From NCBI GenBank assembly GCA_942490705.1, contig CALNXY010000007.1:1-64000 (forward strand): a stretch of 64,000 bases of DNA. Direction: 5' to 3'. Shown one piece after another: positions 23,932 through 33,061 of the stretch; position 1 is the stretch's first letter, and each line of letters opens with the position of its first letter. This DNA is from JAGRCP01 sp942490705. GTDB lineage: Bacteria; Chloroflexota; Anaerolineae; Caldilineales; Caldilineaceae. A model generated the notes under the pieces. It was not told where the DNA came from, made no database searches, and was given only the letters and a program-made list of their open reading frames with translations. A program made the translations under genes and the position numbers.

Positions 23932-24133
23932 GGACTATCCTCCTGAAAGAACTATTGGTGACCGAAAAGGGTAGAGCCGCTTCTTGACTCCGAGCAATTC
24001 TTGAAACGTCGAGAGCTTCTCTGTCTTTGCTGCTGTATGCTGAACGCTTGTGTATGATGCTACTGCATCAGGCGAGAAAATGTCTTCGAGCCATTCTTCG
24101 CATGACCAAAACGTCGCATTCGCGCCGATAGCC

Positions 24134-24212
24134 CGCCAACGATATTATTGAGCAGTTTTCTACAAAATAACGCCCTAAATGGGGCCAGTATGCCGCCGAA
24201 CGTTGCGCGAAC
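24134..24212. other. Candidate attI site
   Basis: The core CGCCAAC at 24134-24140 is the border of the first cassette and has no partner GTTGGCG to its right, so it is a simple site. Two related boxes follow, GCCGCCGAAC (24192-24201) and GCGCGAAC (24205-24212), which may be the extra integrase-binding repeats of attI. The site lies between the array and intI, where attI is expected. Confidence 0.6.
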
Positions 24213-24231
24213 ACCCACTTTGGGATATTAT
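24203..24231 (+). promoter_or_regulatory. Predicted intI promoter
   Basis: TTGCGC (24203-24208), a 17-base spacer and TATTAT (24226-24231) form a good sigma70-type promoter 51 bases before ATG 24282. The -35 overlaps the putative attI box GCGCGAAC, so integrase binding could repress it. No LexA-type palindrome was found. Confidence 0.65.
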
Positions 24232-24281
24232 GCGGCCACTGCAAAGATAACTCATTCATTCCCTCGAGAAAGGGGTATCTT

Positions 24282-25262
24282 ATGCCGCAAACCAATCTGC
24301 CTCACGGCGTGCAGCAACCCCGGAAACTGCTGGACCGTCTTCGCGACCGCATCCGCCTCAAGAACTATTCCTATCGTACCGAGCAGACCTATGTCGGATG
24401 GGTCAGACGCTATATCCTCTTCCACAACAAACGTCATCCTGCGCAAATGGGGCGACCCGAGATTGAATCATTTCTAACACACTTGGCCGTTGACCGCAAC
24501 GTCGCGCCATCTACTCAGAATCAGGCCTTACACGCGATTCTTTTTCTTGTATCGCGAGGTGCTGGAAGAGCCGATTCCCGAGCGCATTAATGCCTTGCGC
24601 GCCCAAGAACGCCGTCGACTGCCAACCGTCCTCACCGTAGAGGAAGTACAGAGGCTGCTCAAGCAGATGGCGGGCGTTCCTCACTTGGTCGCACTGCTTC
24701 TGTATGGGAGCGGTCTGCGCGTGCGTGAAGCCCTTTCCCTGCGCATCAAGGAGATCGACTTCGACCAGCGCCATATCACGGTGCGGGCCGGCAAAGGTGA
24801 CAAGGACCGCATTACGATTCTGCCATCCAGCGCCATACCTGAACTGGAGGCCCAACTGCGAGTTGCCCAAGCGCTTCATGCGCGAGATCTCGCCCAAGGC
24901 CACGGCCGGGCGCCATTGCCCCACGCCTTGGCAACCAAGTATCCGAATGCCGATAGGGAGTGGGGGTGGCAGTTTATATTTCCTTTTTCAAGGCTGTCCA
25001 AGGATCCGCAGAGAAAGGACAGCCCTCTCTACCGCTTTCACCTGTTGGCGGGCGGGCCAAAGGCCGGTACGGCGGGCGGCGCGCGGCTTCCAGGCGGCCA
25101 CACCCTACGCTGCGCCACTGCTTTGCCATGCATCTTCGAAGCTGGCTACGATGTTGGCTCGGGGGGCGGACAGGGGGGATGAATGATGTGAAGACGACGC
25201 AAATCTACACCCACGTCCTCAATCGTGGACCGCACGGCGTACGCAGCCCGCTGGACCGCTAG
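24282..25262 (+). pseudogene. intI: Integron integrase IntI (tyrosine recombinase), multiply frameshifted
   Basis: ATG 24282 follows AAAGGGG. Frame 1 reads LLDRLRDRIRLKNYSYRTEQ, TYVGWVRRYILFHNKRHPAQ and PSTQNQALHAILFL, then a T5 run (24541-24545) shifts the frame. Frame 2 continues YREVLEEPIPERINALRAQE, LLLYGSGLRVREALSLRIKE (box I arginine) and LPHALATKYPNADREWGWQF, the helix unique to IntI. After about 25030 coding is split over frames: TLRHCFAMHL (box II), FEAGYDV and VKTTQIYTHVLNRGPHGVRS with the tyrosine. The LLGH segment is missing. The enzyme is very probably inactive. Its stop lies 2 bases from the convergent sugar-kinase gene. Confidence 0.93.
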
Positions 25263-25264
25263 AT

Positions 25265-28200
25265 TCACGCGTGAGTGCCCCAATCACACAACCCCGCTAC
25301 ATACGCGGCCGACCCGTCGCGCAACCACCCGTCTAACTGCGCCGGTTCCTTGAGCTGCTGGCCGCGCTGCCTGGGCACGACGACATACCCGCAGTTCAGC
25401 TCGGGCAGGGCGGTCATATCCCCCCAGAGCTTCTCAAACTGGGCCACGGGATAGACGTCCTCCTGGCCCCGGCCCCAGCGCTTTTTGACATCCTTGAGCG
25501 TGATGTAGGTGGGCATGCGCAGGGCCAGGCCGCGCACGGCCTCGGCCACGCCTGGCCCGTCCGCCAGATCCCCACGCGCCAGCCCAAAGACGGCCAGCAG
25601 CTGATCGATGTCGACCCACGAGGTGTTGGAGTTGTAGTAGGAGAGACCGAATTCGATGCGCTCGTGGGGCAGGGCCAACCCCTCGATCAGGCGCGGCCGC
25701 CCGTCGATGCGCGCAAGGCCGCCGCCCCGGTCTTCGATGCGCCGGGTGATCACTTCGCTGGTCCAGGCGTGACCCTGGTCGATGTGATGGCCGAGCAGCA
25801 CCGGGTCCAGGTCCGCGCCCAGCGTGTCGACGTTGTGGATCAGGAGATGGCGCACCTGCGGGCGCGCGGCCAGCAGGTCGCACAGCACGCCGTTGAGCAA
25901 CATGTTGGGCGCCTCATACCAGTGGCCCACCGGGTGCATGCACTGGGCCGGCAGGTTGTCGGTGTAGTCGGCGCCCTCGCCCATGCCCTGCGCCCAGCCG
26001 ATCAGCGCGGCGTGGAGGCTCTCCTGCACCTTCTGCGCCCGCTCGTCGAGCTGCTGCTGGGGCATCTCCTCCCAGGCGAAGCGCAGATCGCGCGCCATGG
26101 GCACCAGGCGCAAGCCCCACCACCCGCCCCTGGGAGAGAATCAGCGGCCCCTCATACCGTTCCGCACGCGCCACCCACTCTGCAATCGGTGCGTGGGTCA
26201 GGTAGCCGGTGGTGATGATGTGGGGCGGCAGCGTGCCGCTGAGCCGACCCGTGCGCCGGCTCTTGGCCAGGTGCACTTCCAGGAAGTTTCGGTGCCGGCC
26301 GCCCAGGCGGCTGAAGGCGTTGAGCGACTTGACCACGCCCGCGCCGTGGGTCCAGCGGCTGCCCGCGCCGCCGGCCAGCGTCACCACCGCGGCTTCGCCT
26401 GCGGCCAGCGCGGCCATGCCCAGCCCGTGCAGCGCCGCGCGCCGCGCTTCCGCGATCGACGTGATGTCGGTCACATCGTCGGCCTGCACGTCTTCGATCT
26501 TGGTGCGCACGGGCAGCCGGTTCTGGGCCAGGCCAATGTGACCGTCGCGCAGGTCGGCGCGGATCTGCTCGTGCTGCACGCGGTCAAAGCCGTGCTCGGC
26601 CAGCAGCTCGCTCAGCGAGCGATAGCCGGGCGCCGCGGCCGCGGTCTGGGGCAGCAGCTGGTCGAAGAGCGTCTGCACCATGCCCGAAAGCTCCGGCCGG
26701 GTGCGGCAGGCCGCGCCAAACGCGTCCAGCTCCGCACGGCGAAAGGGCGAGAGCGTCTGGGGGCCGGCGCGTAGGAACTCAGGCACGATCAGCGTGTAGT
26801 AGCCCTGGGGCATGAGCGCGTCGTTCCCCGTGCGCAGCTCGGCCACGCTGCCCTGCTCGTTGATGGCAAAGTCGTAGACCACCGGCTCCATGGCAAAGGG
26901 CGTCGACGTCTCCAAGTCACGCTTGGTCTCGGACATGATGACCTGCAGGCGATCCTGGGCTTCGCGCCGCCGCGCCGGGTCGAAGATGAAGCCCATGCCG
27001 CCGCCGGCCATGCCGCCCAGCATCCAGAAGCCCCAGAAGTCAGCGCCAAACTCGGCCCGTACCCGCTCAATCAGCCGCTCGGTGTAGAGGTTGGTGGCCC
27101 AGGGCATGATCGTCTGCAGCGGGCCGCGGAAGTTCTGCTCGGTGGCCGCGCCGATGGCGCGCACGTCACCCGCATGCAGCAAGGCCACGATCTGATCGTA
27201 GAGCGCGATCGCGTCCTGACGTCCGCGCCACTCATCACCCGCACGCAGCAGATACTTCTCCGTCACCATCTCCAGGATCGGCCCCACGTCCTGGGCCATG
27301 CCGCCATGGACGAGCACCAGGCTCTCCTGCAGGCGCTGCCGCGTCGCTGCGCTCACATCGTCGCGCGCAAGTATCGTGTGATCGGGCAGCAGCCGCCCGC
27401 GGCTCACGCCCCATTCGGGATCGCCCGCTTGCGCTTCTGCGCCCACGATCAGCTTCATGCCCGGCCAGACGCCGCCAGAATCCTGCCAGCCGCCGCCGGA
27501 GCCGCCCAGCCACTCGCCCAGGATCGCGCGCGCGGCCACAATGCGCCGGGCCGCTTCGGAGAGGGGGCCGGTCAGCGCCTGGGTCTGGCCCGTCGCCCGC
27601 ATGCAGACCGCAATGAGGGAGGCCAGCAGGTTGGTGGAGACGGCCAGGCGCGAGCCCTTGGGGATGTCGTTGACCTGGCTTACCAGTTCGATGCCATAGC
27701 CCGGCTTGATCAGCCGGCCCAGCAGCTCGGCCAAGGGCTGGTCCGCGCCTTCCATGCCCGGCGGTACGATGCCCGCAGCGATGACCGCGGCCTTGAGCAG
27801 CCCGAGATAGTCCTTGGCAAAGTCAAAGACTTCGGCCACCGTGGTGATCTCGACGCTGGCGCCCAGATCCACGCTGACCAGCCGCAAGACCGGCCGGTCG
27901 ATCACGCGAAAGAAGGTCTCGATGGGCGGTTTGGGCGCGCCCGTCGCGTCGTCAGTCTGACCGCGTACGGCCAGATCAATCGAGATGTTGAGCACCCGTG
28001 CGCCTTCGGGATAGTCCATGCCCAGAAAAAAGATGTCGCTCCAGCCGCTGTGGGTCAGGTCCATGCGCACGGGCGTCGATTCGTGGAGGATGGGGAAGAG
28101 GGTCATGGCTTCGAGCCCGCTTCGGTCGCCGGCGTAGAGCGCGGGCCGCACGCGCAGCGGCTGATCGTCGGGATGGCCCAGTCGGAACATCCACTGATTG

Positions 28201-28622
28201 CCGCGCACGGAGCGTACGCTGCGCCGCACCTGGTTGGCCAGCGTCTGGAAAGCCAACTGATGGTAGGCCGTGGCCAGCGCGCTGGCGGTGGCGTCGGAGA
28301 GGGGCGCGGCCAGAAAGAGGTCGATGGCCTCTTCAAAGCGACGCTGGAGCAGGCTGGCATAGCCGTCAAAGGGAATAAAGCCGCGGCTTGGCATGGCCCC
28401 CGTGGCCGGCAGGTGAAAACGATGGAGCGCGTACAGAAAGAAGAGCGCCCGCACCTGCTCGTAGAGGTTGTCGCTCTGGCGACGGAACTGGTCCAACGCC
28501 GCGGCTTCCGCCAGCAGCGCGTCGATGTGCAGGGGCGCAGCCAGTTCGTCGAGGGAACGGTTGCGGATAGCTGGATCGTCGCTGGTAATCGTACGGATGA
28601 ATTCGCTCATGATGCCCGTCAT
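25265..28622 (-). CDS. GHMP-type sugar kinase fused to a UDPGP-type nucleotidyltransferase (one frameshift)
   Basis: Frame from ATG 28622, overlapping the upstream stop (ATGA). The N-terminal ~650 residues resemble L-fucokinase-type GHMP kinases: SGWSDIFFLGMDYPEGARVL, IPKGSRLAVSTNLLASLIAV, WLGGSGGGWQDSGGVWPG (about 374) and GGMAGGGMGFIF (about 535). From about 745 a UTP-sugar pyrophosphorylase begins: VTLAGGAGSRWTHGAGVVKS, continuing LLIHNVDTLGADLDPVLLGH and ending YITLKDVKKRWGRGQEDVYP. At about 26115 a GGGG run puts the last 280 residues in another frame (VVGL to RLVPMARDLRFAWEE), probably one extra G. The product would phosphorylate a sugar and activate it as an NDP-sugar; the sugar is unknown. 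Confidence 0.82.
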
Positions 28623-29489
28623 CCGCCCTTTGCCACGAGCTCGCGCTCGGCGAGGAGGGCCAGCAGCATGGTCAACACCTGCTCGCGGTCGGCTCCGTTG
28701 AGGGCCAGGGCAAGCTGGGCATTGAGCAGGCCATACTTCACGCCCACGTCATAGCGGGAATAGTGCTGCTCGCTGGCCAGATAGCGTTCGCGCTGGGGCA
28801 GCAGCGCCAGTGCCTGGGAAAGGGTCACGTTGACGCGCCCGCCCTCTGCCTGCGCGGCTTCAATCTGCGCGCCCAGCAGCTCCATCACGGTCTTGGTCAG
28901 CACGTGCATGCCGAAGAAACAGAGGTAGTGCCCCGCGCGCAGGCCGGAGACAATCAGCCGCTGTTCGGCCACGGTCGGCGTGGGTTTCTCGATGACCGTC
29001 TCCACCTCATAGAGGCCCGGCTGGCCCTGGACGCGGCGTCCGCCGATTGCGCCATAGTAGGGCAGCAGCGTCTCGCGCGTGGCCTGGACGGCCGAGATGG
29101 CGCATTGCTCATGCTGGGCCAGGGCGACGAGTTGCTCGGCACAGCCGCGCGTCTCCCGACTTACGTAGAGGTGGTCACCCACCAGGTGGAGGAAGGGATC
29201 ATCGCCCACAAAGTCGCGGGCGCAGTAGACGGCGTGGCCATGGCCCTGGGGCTGCTCCTGGTGGACGAAGTGGACGTGCGCGGTCCGGCGGCCCAGGATG
29301 GCGCCATAGGGCTCCTCATCGCCCGGCCGCACGACCAGGCAGACCTCGTCGATGCCGGCGCGGTGCACTTCGTCGAGCAGGATGGTGAGAATGGCCTTCT
29401 CTTCGCCGTCGCGATCGATCAGTGTTTGCAGGGGCAGCGTGCGCTGATTGCGGCCGGCCAGGGTAATCACAGCTTTGGTCAGATGCATC
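28619..29489 (-). CDS. GalU-like sugar-1-phosphate nucleotidyltransferase
   Basis: About 290 residues from ATG 29489 (MHLTKAVITLAGRNQRTLPL, with AGGA upstream). The N-terminal nucleotide-binding loop is modified (AGRNQRTLPL rather than AGxGTRxxP). HVHFVHQEQPQGHGHAVYCA, FLHLVGDHLYVSRE, VIEKPTPTVAEQRLIVSGLR and RYDVGVKYGLLNAQLALALN place it with GalU-type UTP-glucose-1-phosphate uridylyltransferases. It is translationally coupled to the kinase-UDPGP fusion downstream, so the two probably feed one NDP-sugar pathway. Confidence 0.83.
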
Positions 29490-29696
29490 TGAGCGTTTCC
29501 TTTGGGTTTTGCTTCCTTGCAACGATCCAGGCATTCTGTCGTGCGCATAGATCTTGTATGTCGATTATCATATACCATTTTGTTTTTTCACGCCCCAGGT
29601 TATCAAGGGGGACGATAGCGTTCTACGGCAGGCTGTTGGAGATAGAATGAATAGGCCGCGGATTGCGCGGATTAGGTCCCGTTGACATTTGTTCGT

Positions 29697-29763
29697 AACG
29701 TCCCCGGCACGGGCGGCAGAATATCCGATTAGCAGACTTATTGGCGCCCGTGCCGGGGACGTT
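29697..29763. repeat. Palindromic intergenic repeat, copy 1
   Basis: A perfect 19-bp inverted repeat (AACGTCCCCGGCACGGGCG at 29697-29715 and its complement at 29745-29763) encloses GCAGAATATCCGATTAGCAG and ACTTATTGG. Flanks are CCCGTTGACATTTGTTCG and AGGCGCAAAGT. A GCCGCGGATTGCGCGGATT motif precedes it (29655-29673). Copies lie at 39501 and 54618. Confidence 0.9.
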
Positions 29764-29881
29764 GAAGGCGCAAAGTCGGTCTCCGACAAGCTGCTAGCAG
29801 GCTGTCGGAGAGAGGATGAATGGGCGTAAATCGGCAAACACTGCCTGTTGACAGCAAATAGTCTACGTGATAAAGTGCAAA

Positions 29882-29899
29882 CATGTTCACGTGTACATG
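29882..29899. promoter_or_regulatory. Candidate LacI-family operator
   Basis: CATGTTCACGTGTACATG is a palindrome with two mismatching positions, centred on CACGTG, 77 bases before the regulator gene. LacI-family operators are palindromes of this size with a central CG, so it may serve autoregulation and kduID control. No second copy was seen between 31019 and 31061. Confidence 0.55.
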
Positions 29900-29975
29900 C
29901 TGAAGCTGCCGTTAATCTACCCGAATTGGCCGAAAAACAGCTCTCATACCCGATTTTTTCCGTGATAGTGAAAGC

Positions 29976-31019
29976 GTGTTCATTTTGTCTGCCAAGCCCA
30001 TCTCTAACGTCACGATCGTTGATGTCGCCCGCGAGGCCGGCGTCTCCCATGCCACGGTTTCGCGCGTGCTCAACGCCAGCGGCTACGCCAAGGCCAGCAC
30101 GCGCGACGCTGTGCTGCAGGCGGTCGAGAAGCTGGGCTACGTGGCCAATCAGTCTGCCCGCGGCCTGGCCGGCGCCTCGTCCAAACTGATCGGGCTCCTG
30201 CTGCCCGATTTCAGCGGCAGCTACGTCGGGCTGCTGGCCGAACAGGTGGATGAAGAGCTGTACAAGGCCGGCTACGATTTGGCTCTCTTTCCCCACCACA
30301 GCCGGACGGCCCGGGAAAAAGCTCTGATTGAGCGCACCACCACCGGCCTGCTTGACGGCCTGATCATCATGGTTATGGAGACGCCCGACAGCTATCTCGA
30401 GCTGCTCACCCGGCGTACCGTGCCGTTCGTGCTCATCGGCAGCGAGCAGGCCAGTGCCGGCCAGCCTGTGGTCAGCCAGACCAACTTCCAGGGCGCATAT
30501 GACGCCACCAACCATTTGATTCAGCTGGGCCATCGACGCATCGCTTTCCTGCGCGGGCCGGGTGGCCGCGCCTCGTCCCTTGATCGCGAAGCCGGCTATC
30601 GGTCGGCGCTGCTCGACGCCGAGATCGCCTTTGACCCGGCCCTCGTTACCAACGGCGAATACCTGCGCCAAGGCGGGTACGAATCCGCGCAGCGCCTGCT
30701 CGATTTGCCCCGTCCGCCAACCGCCATCTTTGCCGGCAACGATATTTCCGCCATCGGCGCCATGGAGGCGGCCCGTGCTCGCGGTCTCGCCGTGCCGGCG
30801 GATCTGTCGCTGATTGGCTTTGACGATGTTAATGAAGCGAGCGTGGTGCTGCCGCGCCTGACCACGGTGCGTGCGCCCATGCGGCAGATGGCGCGTGAGG
30901 CGGTGCGCATGCTGCTCAAGCGCCTGGAAGACCCTCAGGCCGACGTGCGCAGCGTGACCCTGGCGACCCAACTTATCGTGCGTGAATCAACCGCAGAACC
31001 AACCAGGAATTTATCCTGA
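29976..31019 (+). CDS. LacI-family transcriptional regulator
   Basis: A 347-residue protein starting at GTG 29976. The helix-turn-helix is VTIVDVAREAGVSHATVSRV then LNASGYAKASTRDAVLQAVE; the periplasmic-binding-protein-like sensor follows (KLIGLLLPDFSGSYVGLLAE, PTAIFAGNDISAIGAMEAAR, LSLIGFDDVNEASVVLPRLT). It is transcribed just ahead of kduI and kduD, so it probably senses a uronate catabolite and represses them. Confidence 0.92.
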   Translation: MFILSAKPISNVTIVDVAREAGVSHATVSRVLNASGYAKASTRDAVLQAVEKLGYVANQSARGLAGASSKLIGLLLPDFSGSYVGLLAEQVDEELYKAGYDLALFPHHSRTAREKALIERTTTGLLDGLIIMVMETPDSYLELLTRRTVPFVLIGSEQASAGQPVVSQTNFQGAYDATNHLIQLGHRRIAFLRGPGGRASSLDREAGYRSALLDAEIAFDPALVTNGEYLRQGGYESAQRLLDLPRPPTAIFAGNDISAIGAMEAARARGLAVPADLSLIGFDDVNEASVVLPRLTTVRAPMRQMAREAVRMLLKRLEDPQADVRSVTLATQLIVRESTAEPTRNLS

Positions 31020-31060
31020 CAAACCGAACTCGTACCAATCTACTAAAGGAGCAAGACCCC

Positions 31061-31894
31061 ATGGAAATGCGTTATCCCGCCTACCCGGATCAGGTCAAAC
31101 GGATGACAACGGATGAATTACGCGACCAGTTTCATATCGGCAGCCTTTTTGTGGCCGATAAGCTGACGCTCGTCTATTCCCATATCGACCGCGTGATTGT
31201 GGGCGGCGCCACGCCGGTATCCGGCACGGTCGCGCTGGAAGCGGACAAGCACGAGCTGGCCGCCGACTACTTTCTCGAACGTCGCGAGGTCGGCATTATC
31301 AACGTGGGCGGCCCTGGAGCAATCAACGTCGACGGTGAGACGTACACTCTGGCCAAGCGCGACGGTCTCTATGTCGGCAAGGGCGCGCAGTCCGTCACCT
31401 TCGCCAGCGACGCCGCAGGGGATCCGGCCCAATTCTATCTCTTCAGCGCCCCGGCCCATGCGGCCCATCCTACCGTTCATCTCAAGATCGATGACGCCGA
31501 GCCCGTGCACCTGGGCGATCCCCTCAACTCCAACGAGCGCACGATCTACAAGTACATTCATCCTGACGGCGCACAGTCCTGCCAGGTGGTCATGGGCATG
31601 ACGCTGCTGGAGCCGGGCAACATGTGGAACACCATGCCGGCCCATCTCCACGCACGGCGCATGGAGGTCTATTGCTACTTCGACATCGACGCCGACAACG
31701 TCGTCTTTCATCTCATGGGCGAAGCGGACGAGACGCGCCACCTGGTCATGCGCGACCGCGAAGCCGTCATCTCGCCAAGCTGGTCGATCCACGCCGGTAT
31801 GGGCACGGGCAGCTACACCTTCATCTGGGCCATGGCGGGCGAGAATCAGGACTTCACCGACATGGATATGGTTGCCATGGACGAGTTGAGGTAG
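31061..31894 (+). CDS. kduI: 5-dehydro-4-deoxy-D-glucuronate isomerase
   Basis: A 277-residue protein (the E. coli enzyme has 278), AAGGAG upstream. MEMRYPAYPDQVKRMTTDEL and the zinc-binding cupin segment WNTMPAHLHARRMEVYCYFD, with the later histidine in SWSIHAGMGTGSYTFIWAMA, match KduI. It converts 5-keto-4-deoxyuronate to 3-deoxy-D-glycero-2,5-hexodiulosonate in pectin and glycosaminoglycan breakdown. The next gene, kduD, is 6 bases away. Confidence 0.95.
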   Translation: MEMRYPAYPDQVKRMTTDELRDQFHIGSLFVADKLTLVYSHIDRVIVGGATPVSGTVALEADKHELAADYFLERREVGIINVGGPGAINVDGETYTLAKRDGLYVGKGAQSVTFASDAAGDPAQFYLFSAPAHAAHPTVHLKIDDAEPVHLGDPLNSNERTIYKYIHPDGAQSCQVVMGMTLLEPGNMWNTMPAHLHARRMEVYCYFDIDADNVVFHLMGEADETRHLVMRDREAVISPSWSIHAGMGTGSYTFIWAMAGENQDFTDMDMVAMDELR

Positions 31895-31900
31895 GCCGCC

Positions 31901-32665
31901 ATGATCCTGGACAAATTCGATCTCAGCGGGAAGGTGGCGCTGGTCACCGGCGGCAACCGCGGGTTGGGCCAGGGCATTGCGCTGGCCCTGGCCGAGGCTG
32001 GCGCGGACGTGGCGGTGACCTCGCGCGCCGGCGACGCCGCGGTTACGTTGGCCGCGCTGAATGCCACCGGCGTGCAGACGCTGGCTCTGGCCGCGGACTT
32101 CGCCGACCCGACCGTGGCGCCGCCGCTGGTCAAGCGGGTGGTCGATGAGTTCGGCCGCATCGATATCCTCGTCAACAATGCGGGCACGATCCGCCGCGCG
32201 CCCGCGCTGGATTACAGCCTGGAAGACTGGGAATTCGTGCTCAACGTCAACCTCAATTCGGTCTGGCTGCTTGCCCAGGCCGCGGCCAGGCAGATGGTGA
32301 AACAAGAGAGCGGCGGCCGCATCATCAATGTGGCGTCGCTGCTCTCATTTCAGGGCGGGATCACGGTGCCGGCCTACACGGCTTCCAAGCACGCCATGGC
32401 CGGGCTGACCAAGGCCCTGGCCAACGAGTGGGCGTCGCTCGGCATCAACGTGAATGCGATCGCCCCCGGCTACATGGCCACGGACAATACGGAGGCGCTG
32501 CAAAAGGATCCGGTTCGCTCGCGGCAGATTTTGGAGCGCATTCCGGCCGGCCGCTGGGGTACGCCCGAGGATTTGGCCGGGACCGCGGTCTTCCTGGCGT
32601 CGGACGCTTGCGCCTATCTCCATGGCCAGGTCTTGGCGGTGGACGGCGGCTGGCTCGGCCGTTGA
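31901..32665 (+). CDS. kduD: 2-dehydro-3-deoxy-D-gluconate 5-dehydrogenase (SDR)
   Basis: A 254-residue short-chain dehydrogenase: VALVTGGNRGLGQGIALALA (cofactor motif GxxxGxG), DILVNNAGTIRRAPALDYSL, catalytic serine in NVASLLSFQGGITVPAYTAS and the YTASK tyrosine/lysine. IRRAPALDYSLEDWEFVLNV and the ending GQVLAVDGGWLGR are KduD-like. It reduces the KduI product to 2-keto-3-deoxygluconate. Later steps (KdgK, KdgA) are not in the window. Confidence 0.92.
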   Translation: MILDKFDLSGKVALVTGGNRGLGQGIALALAEAGADVAVTSRAGDAAVTLAALNATGVQTLALAADFADPTVAPPLVKRVVDEFGRIDILVNNAGTIRRAPALDYSLEDWEFVLNVNLNSVWLLAQAAARQMVKQESGGRIINVASLLSFQGGITVPAYTASKHAMAGLTKALANEWASLGINVNAIAPGYMATDNTEALQKDPVRSRQILERIPAGRWGTPEDLAGTAVFLASDACAYLHGQVLAVDGGWLGR

Positions 32666-32696
32666 CGCATGACCGCTCCCACCTGTCGGACAACAT

Positions 32697-33047
32697 CTAT
32701 CCTTGCGTCAGGGGCGTTTGCTCGATTGGAATCAGGTTGTCGACAAAATCCAGCGTCTCGGTTTCGGCTGCGGCCAGCGCCTGCCATTCCTGTATAGCCG
32801 GATGACAGGTTGCGGCGTCGATGAATTCCTGCGCCCTGACGGGAATCTCAATGTCATAGGTGACGAACCGCAACGCGACCGGCGCATACATCACGTCGGC
32901 AATGGAGATTTCGCCATACAGCCACGGGCCACGGTCGGCGTTGCGTGTGCGACAGGCATGCCAGATGTCGACGATCCGGTCGAGTTGTAGTTTCCAATCA
33001 CCAATTGAAGCGGCATCGTCAATCCTTTCTCTGGAGCGTGTGCCCAA
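32697..33047 (-). pseudogene. Glutathione S-transferase C-terminal fragment
   Basis: A 116-residue frame reading WKLQLDRIVDIWHACRTRNA, GPWLYGEISIADVMYAPVAL and FVTYDIEIPVRAQEFIDAAT is the all-helical C-terminal GST domain. The thioredoxin-like N-terminal domain is missing, and only 14 bases separate it from the glycosyltransferase stop upstream. It is most likely a remnant. Confidence 0.7.
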
Positions 33048-33061
33048 TGAGCTGTTGTCGG

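Noticed and set aside
9600..24140. Repeats as a CRISPR array
   Set aside because: Repeats are about 126 bp, imperfect palindromes, and spaced by whole genes of 0.5-3.5 kb rather than 30-40 bp spacers; no cas genes are present.
24192..24212. LexA (SOS) box at the intI promoter
   Set aside because: The two GAAC boxes are direct, not inverted, and fit neither the Gram-positive GAAC-N4-GTTC nor the CTGT-N8-ACAG form.
24068..24295. Minus-strand 75-codon frame across attI
   Set aside because: It has no ribosome-binding site or recognisable sequence and lies over the recombination site and the intI promoter.
24541..24545. Programmed frameshift in intI
   Set aside because: No slippery heptamer with a downstream structure is evident, and further lesions downstream make a functional product unlikely.
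27174..28754. Plus-strand frame of 526 codons opposite the kinase fusion
   Set aside because: It is an antisense shadow of the kinase domain, rich in alanine, arginine and glutamine with no recognisable motif.
29568..30971. Minus-strand frame of 467 codons opposite the LacI gene
   Set aside because: It spans an intergenic palindromic repeat and the antisense of a clear LacI gene; no domain.
31118..32305. Minus-strand frame opposite kduI/kduD
   Set aside because: It is an antisense shadow of two certain genes.
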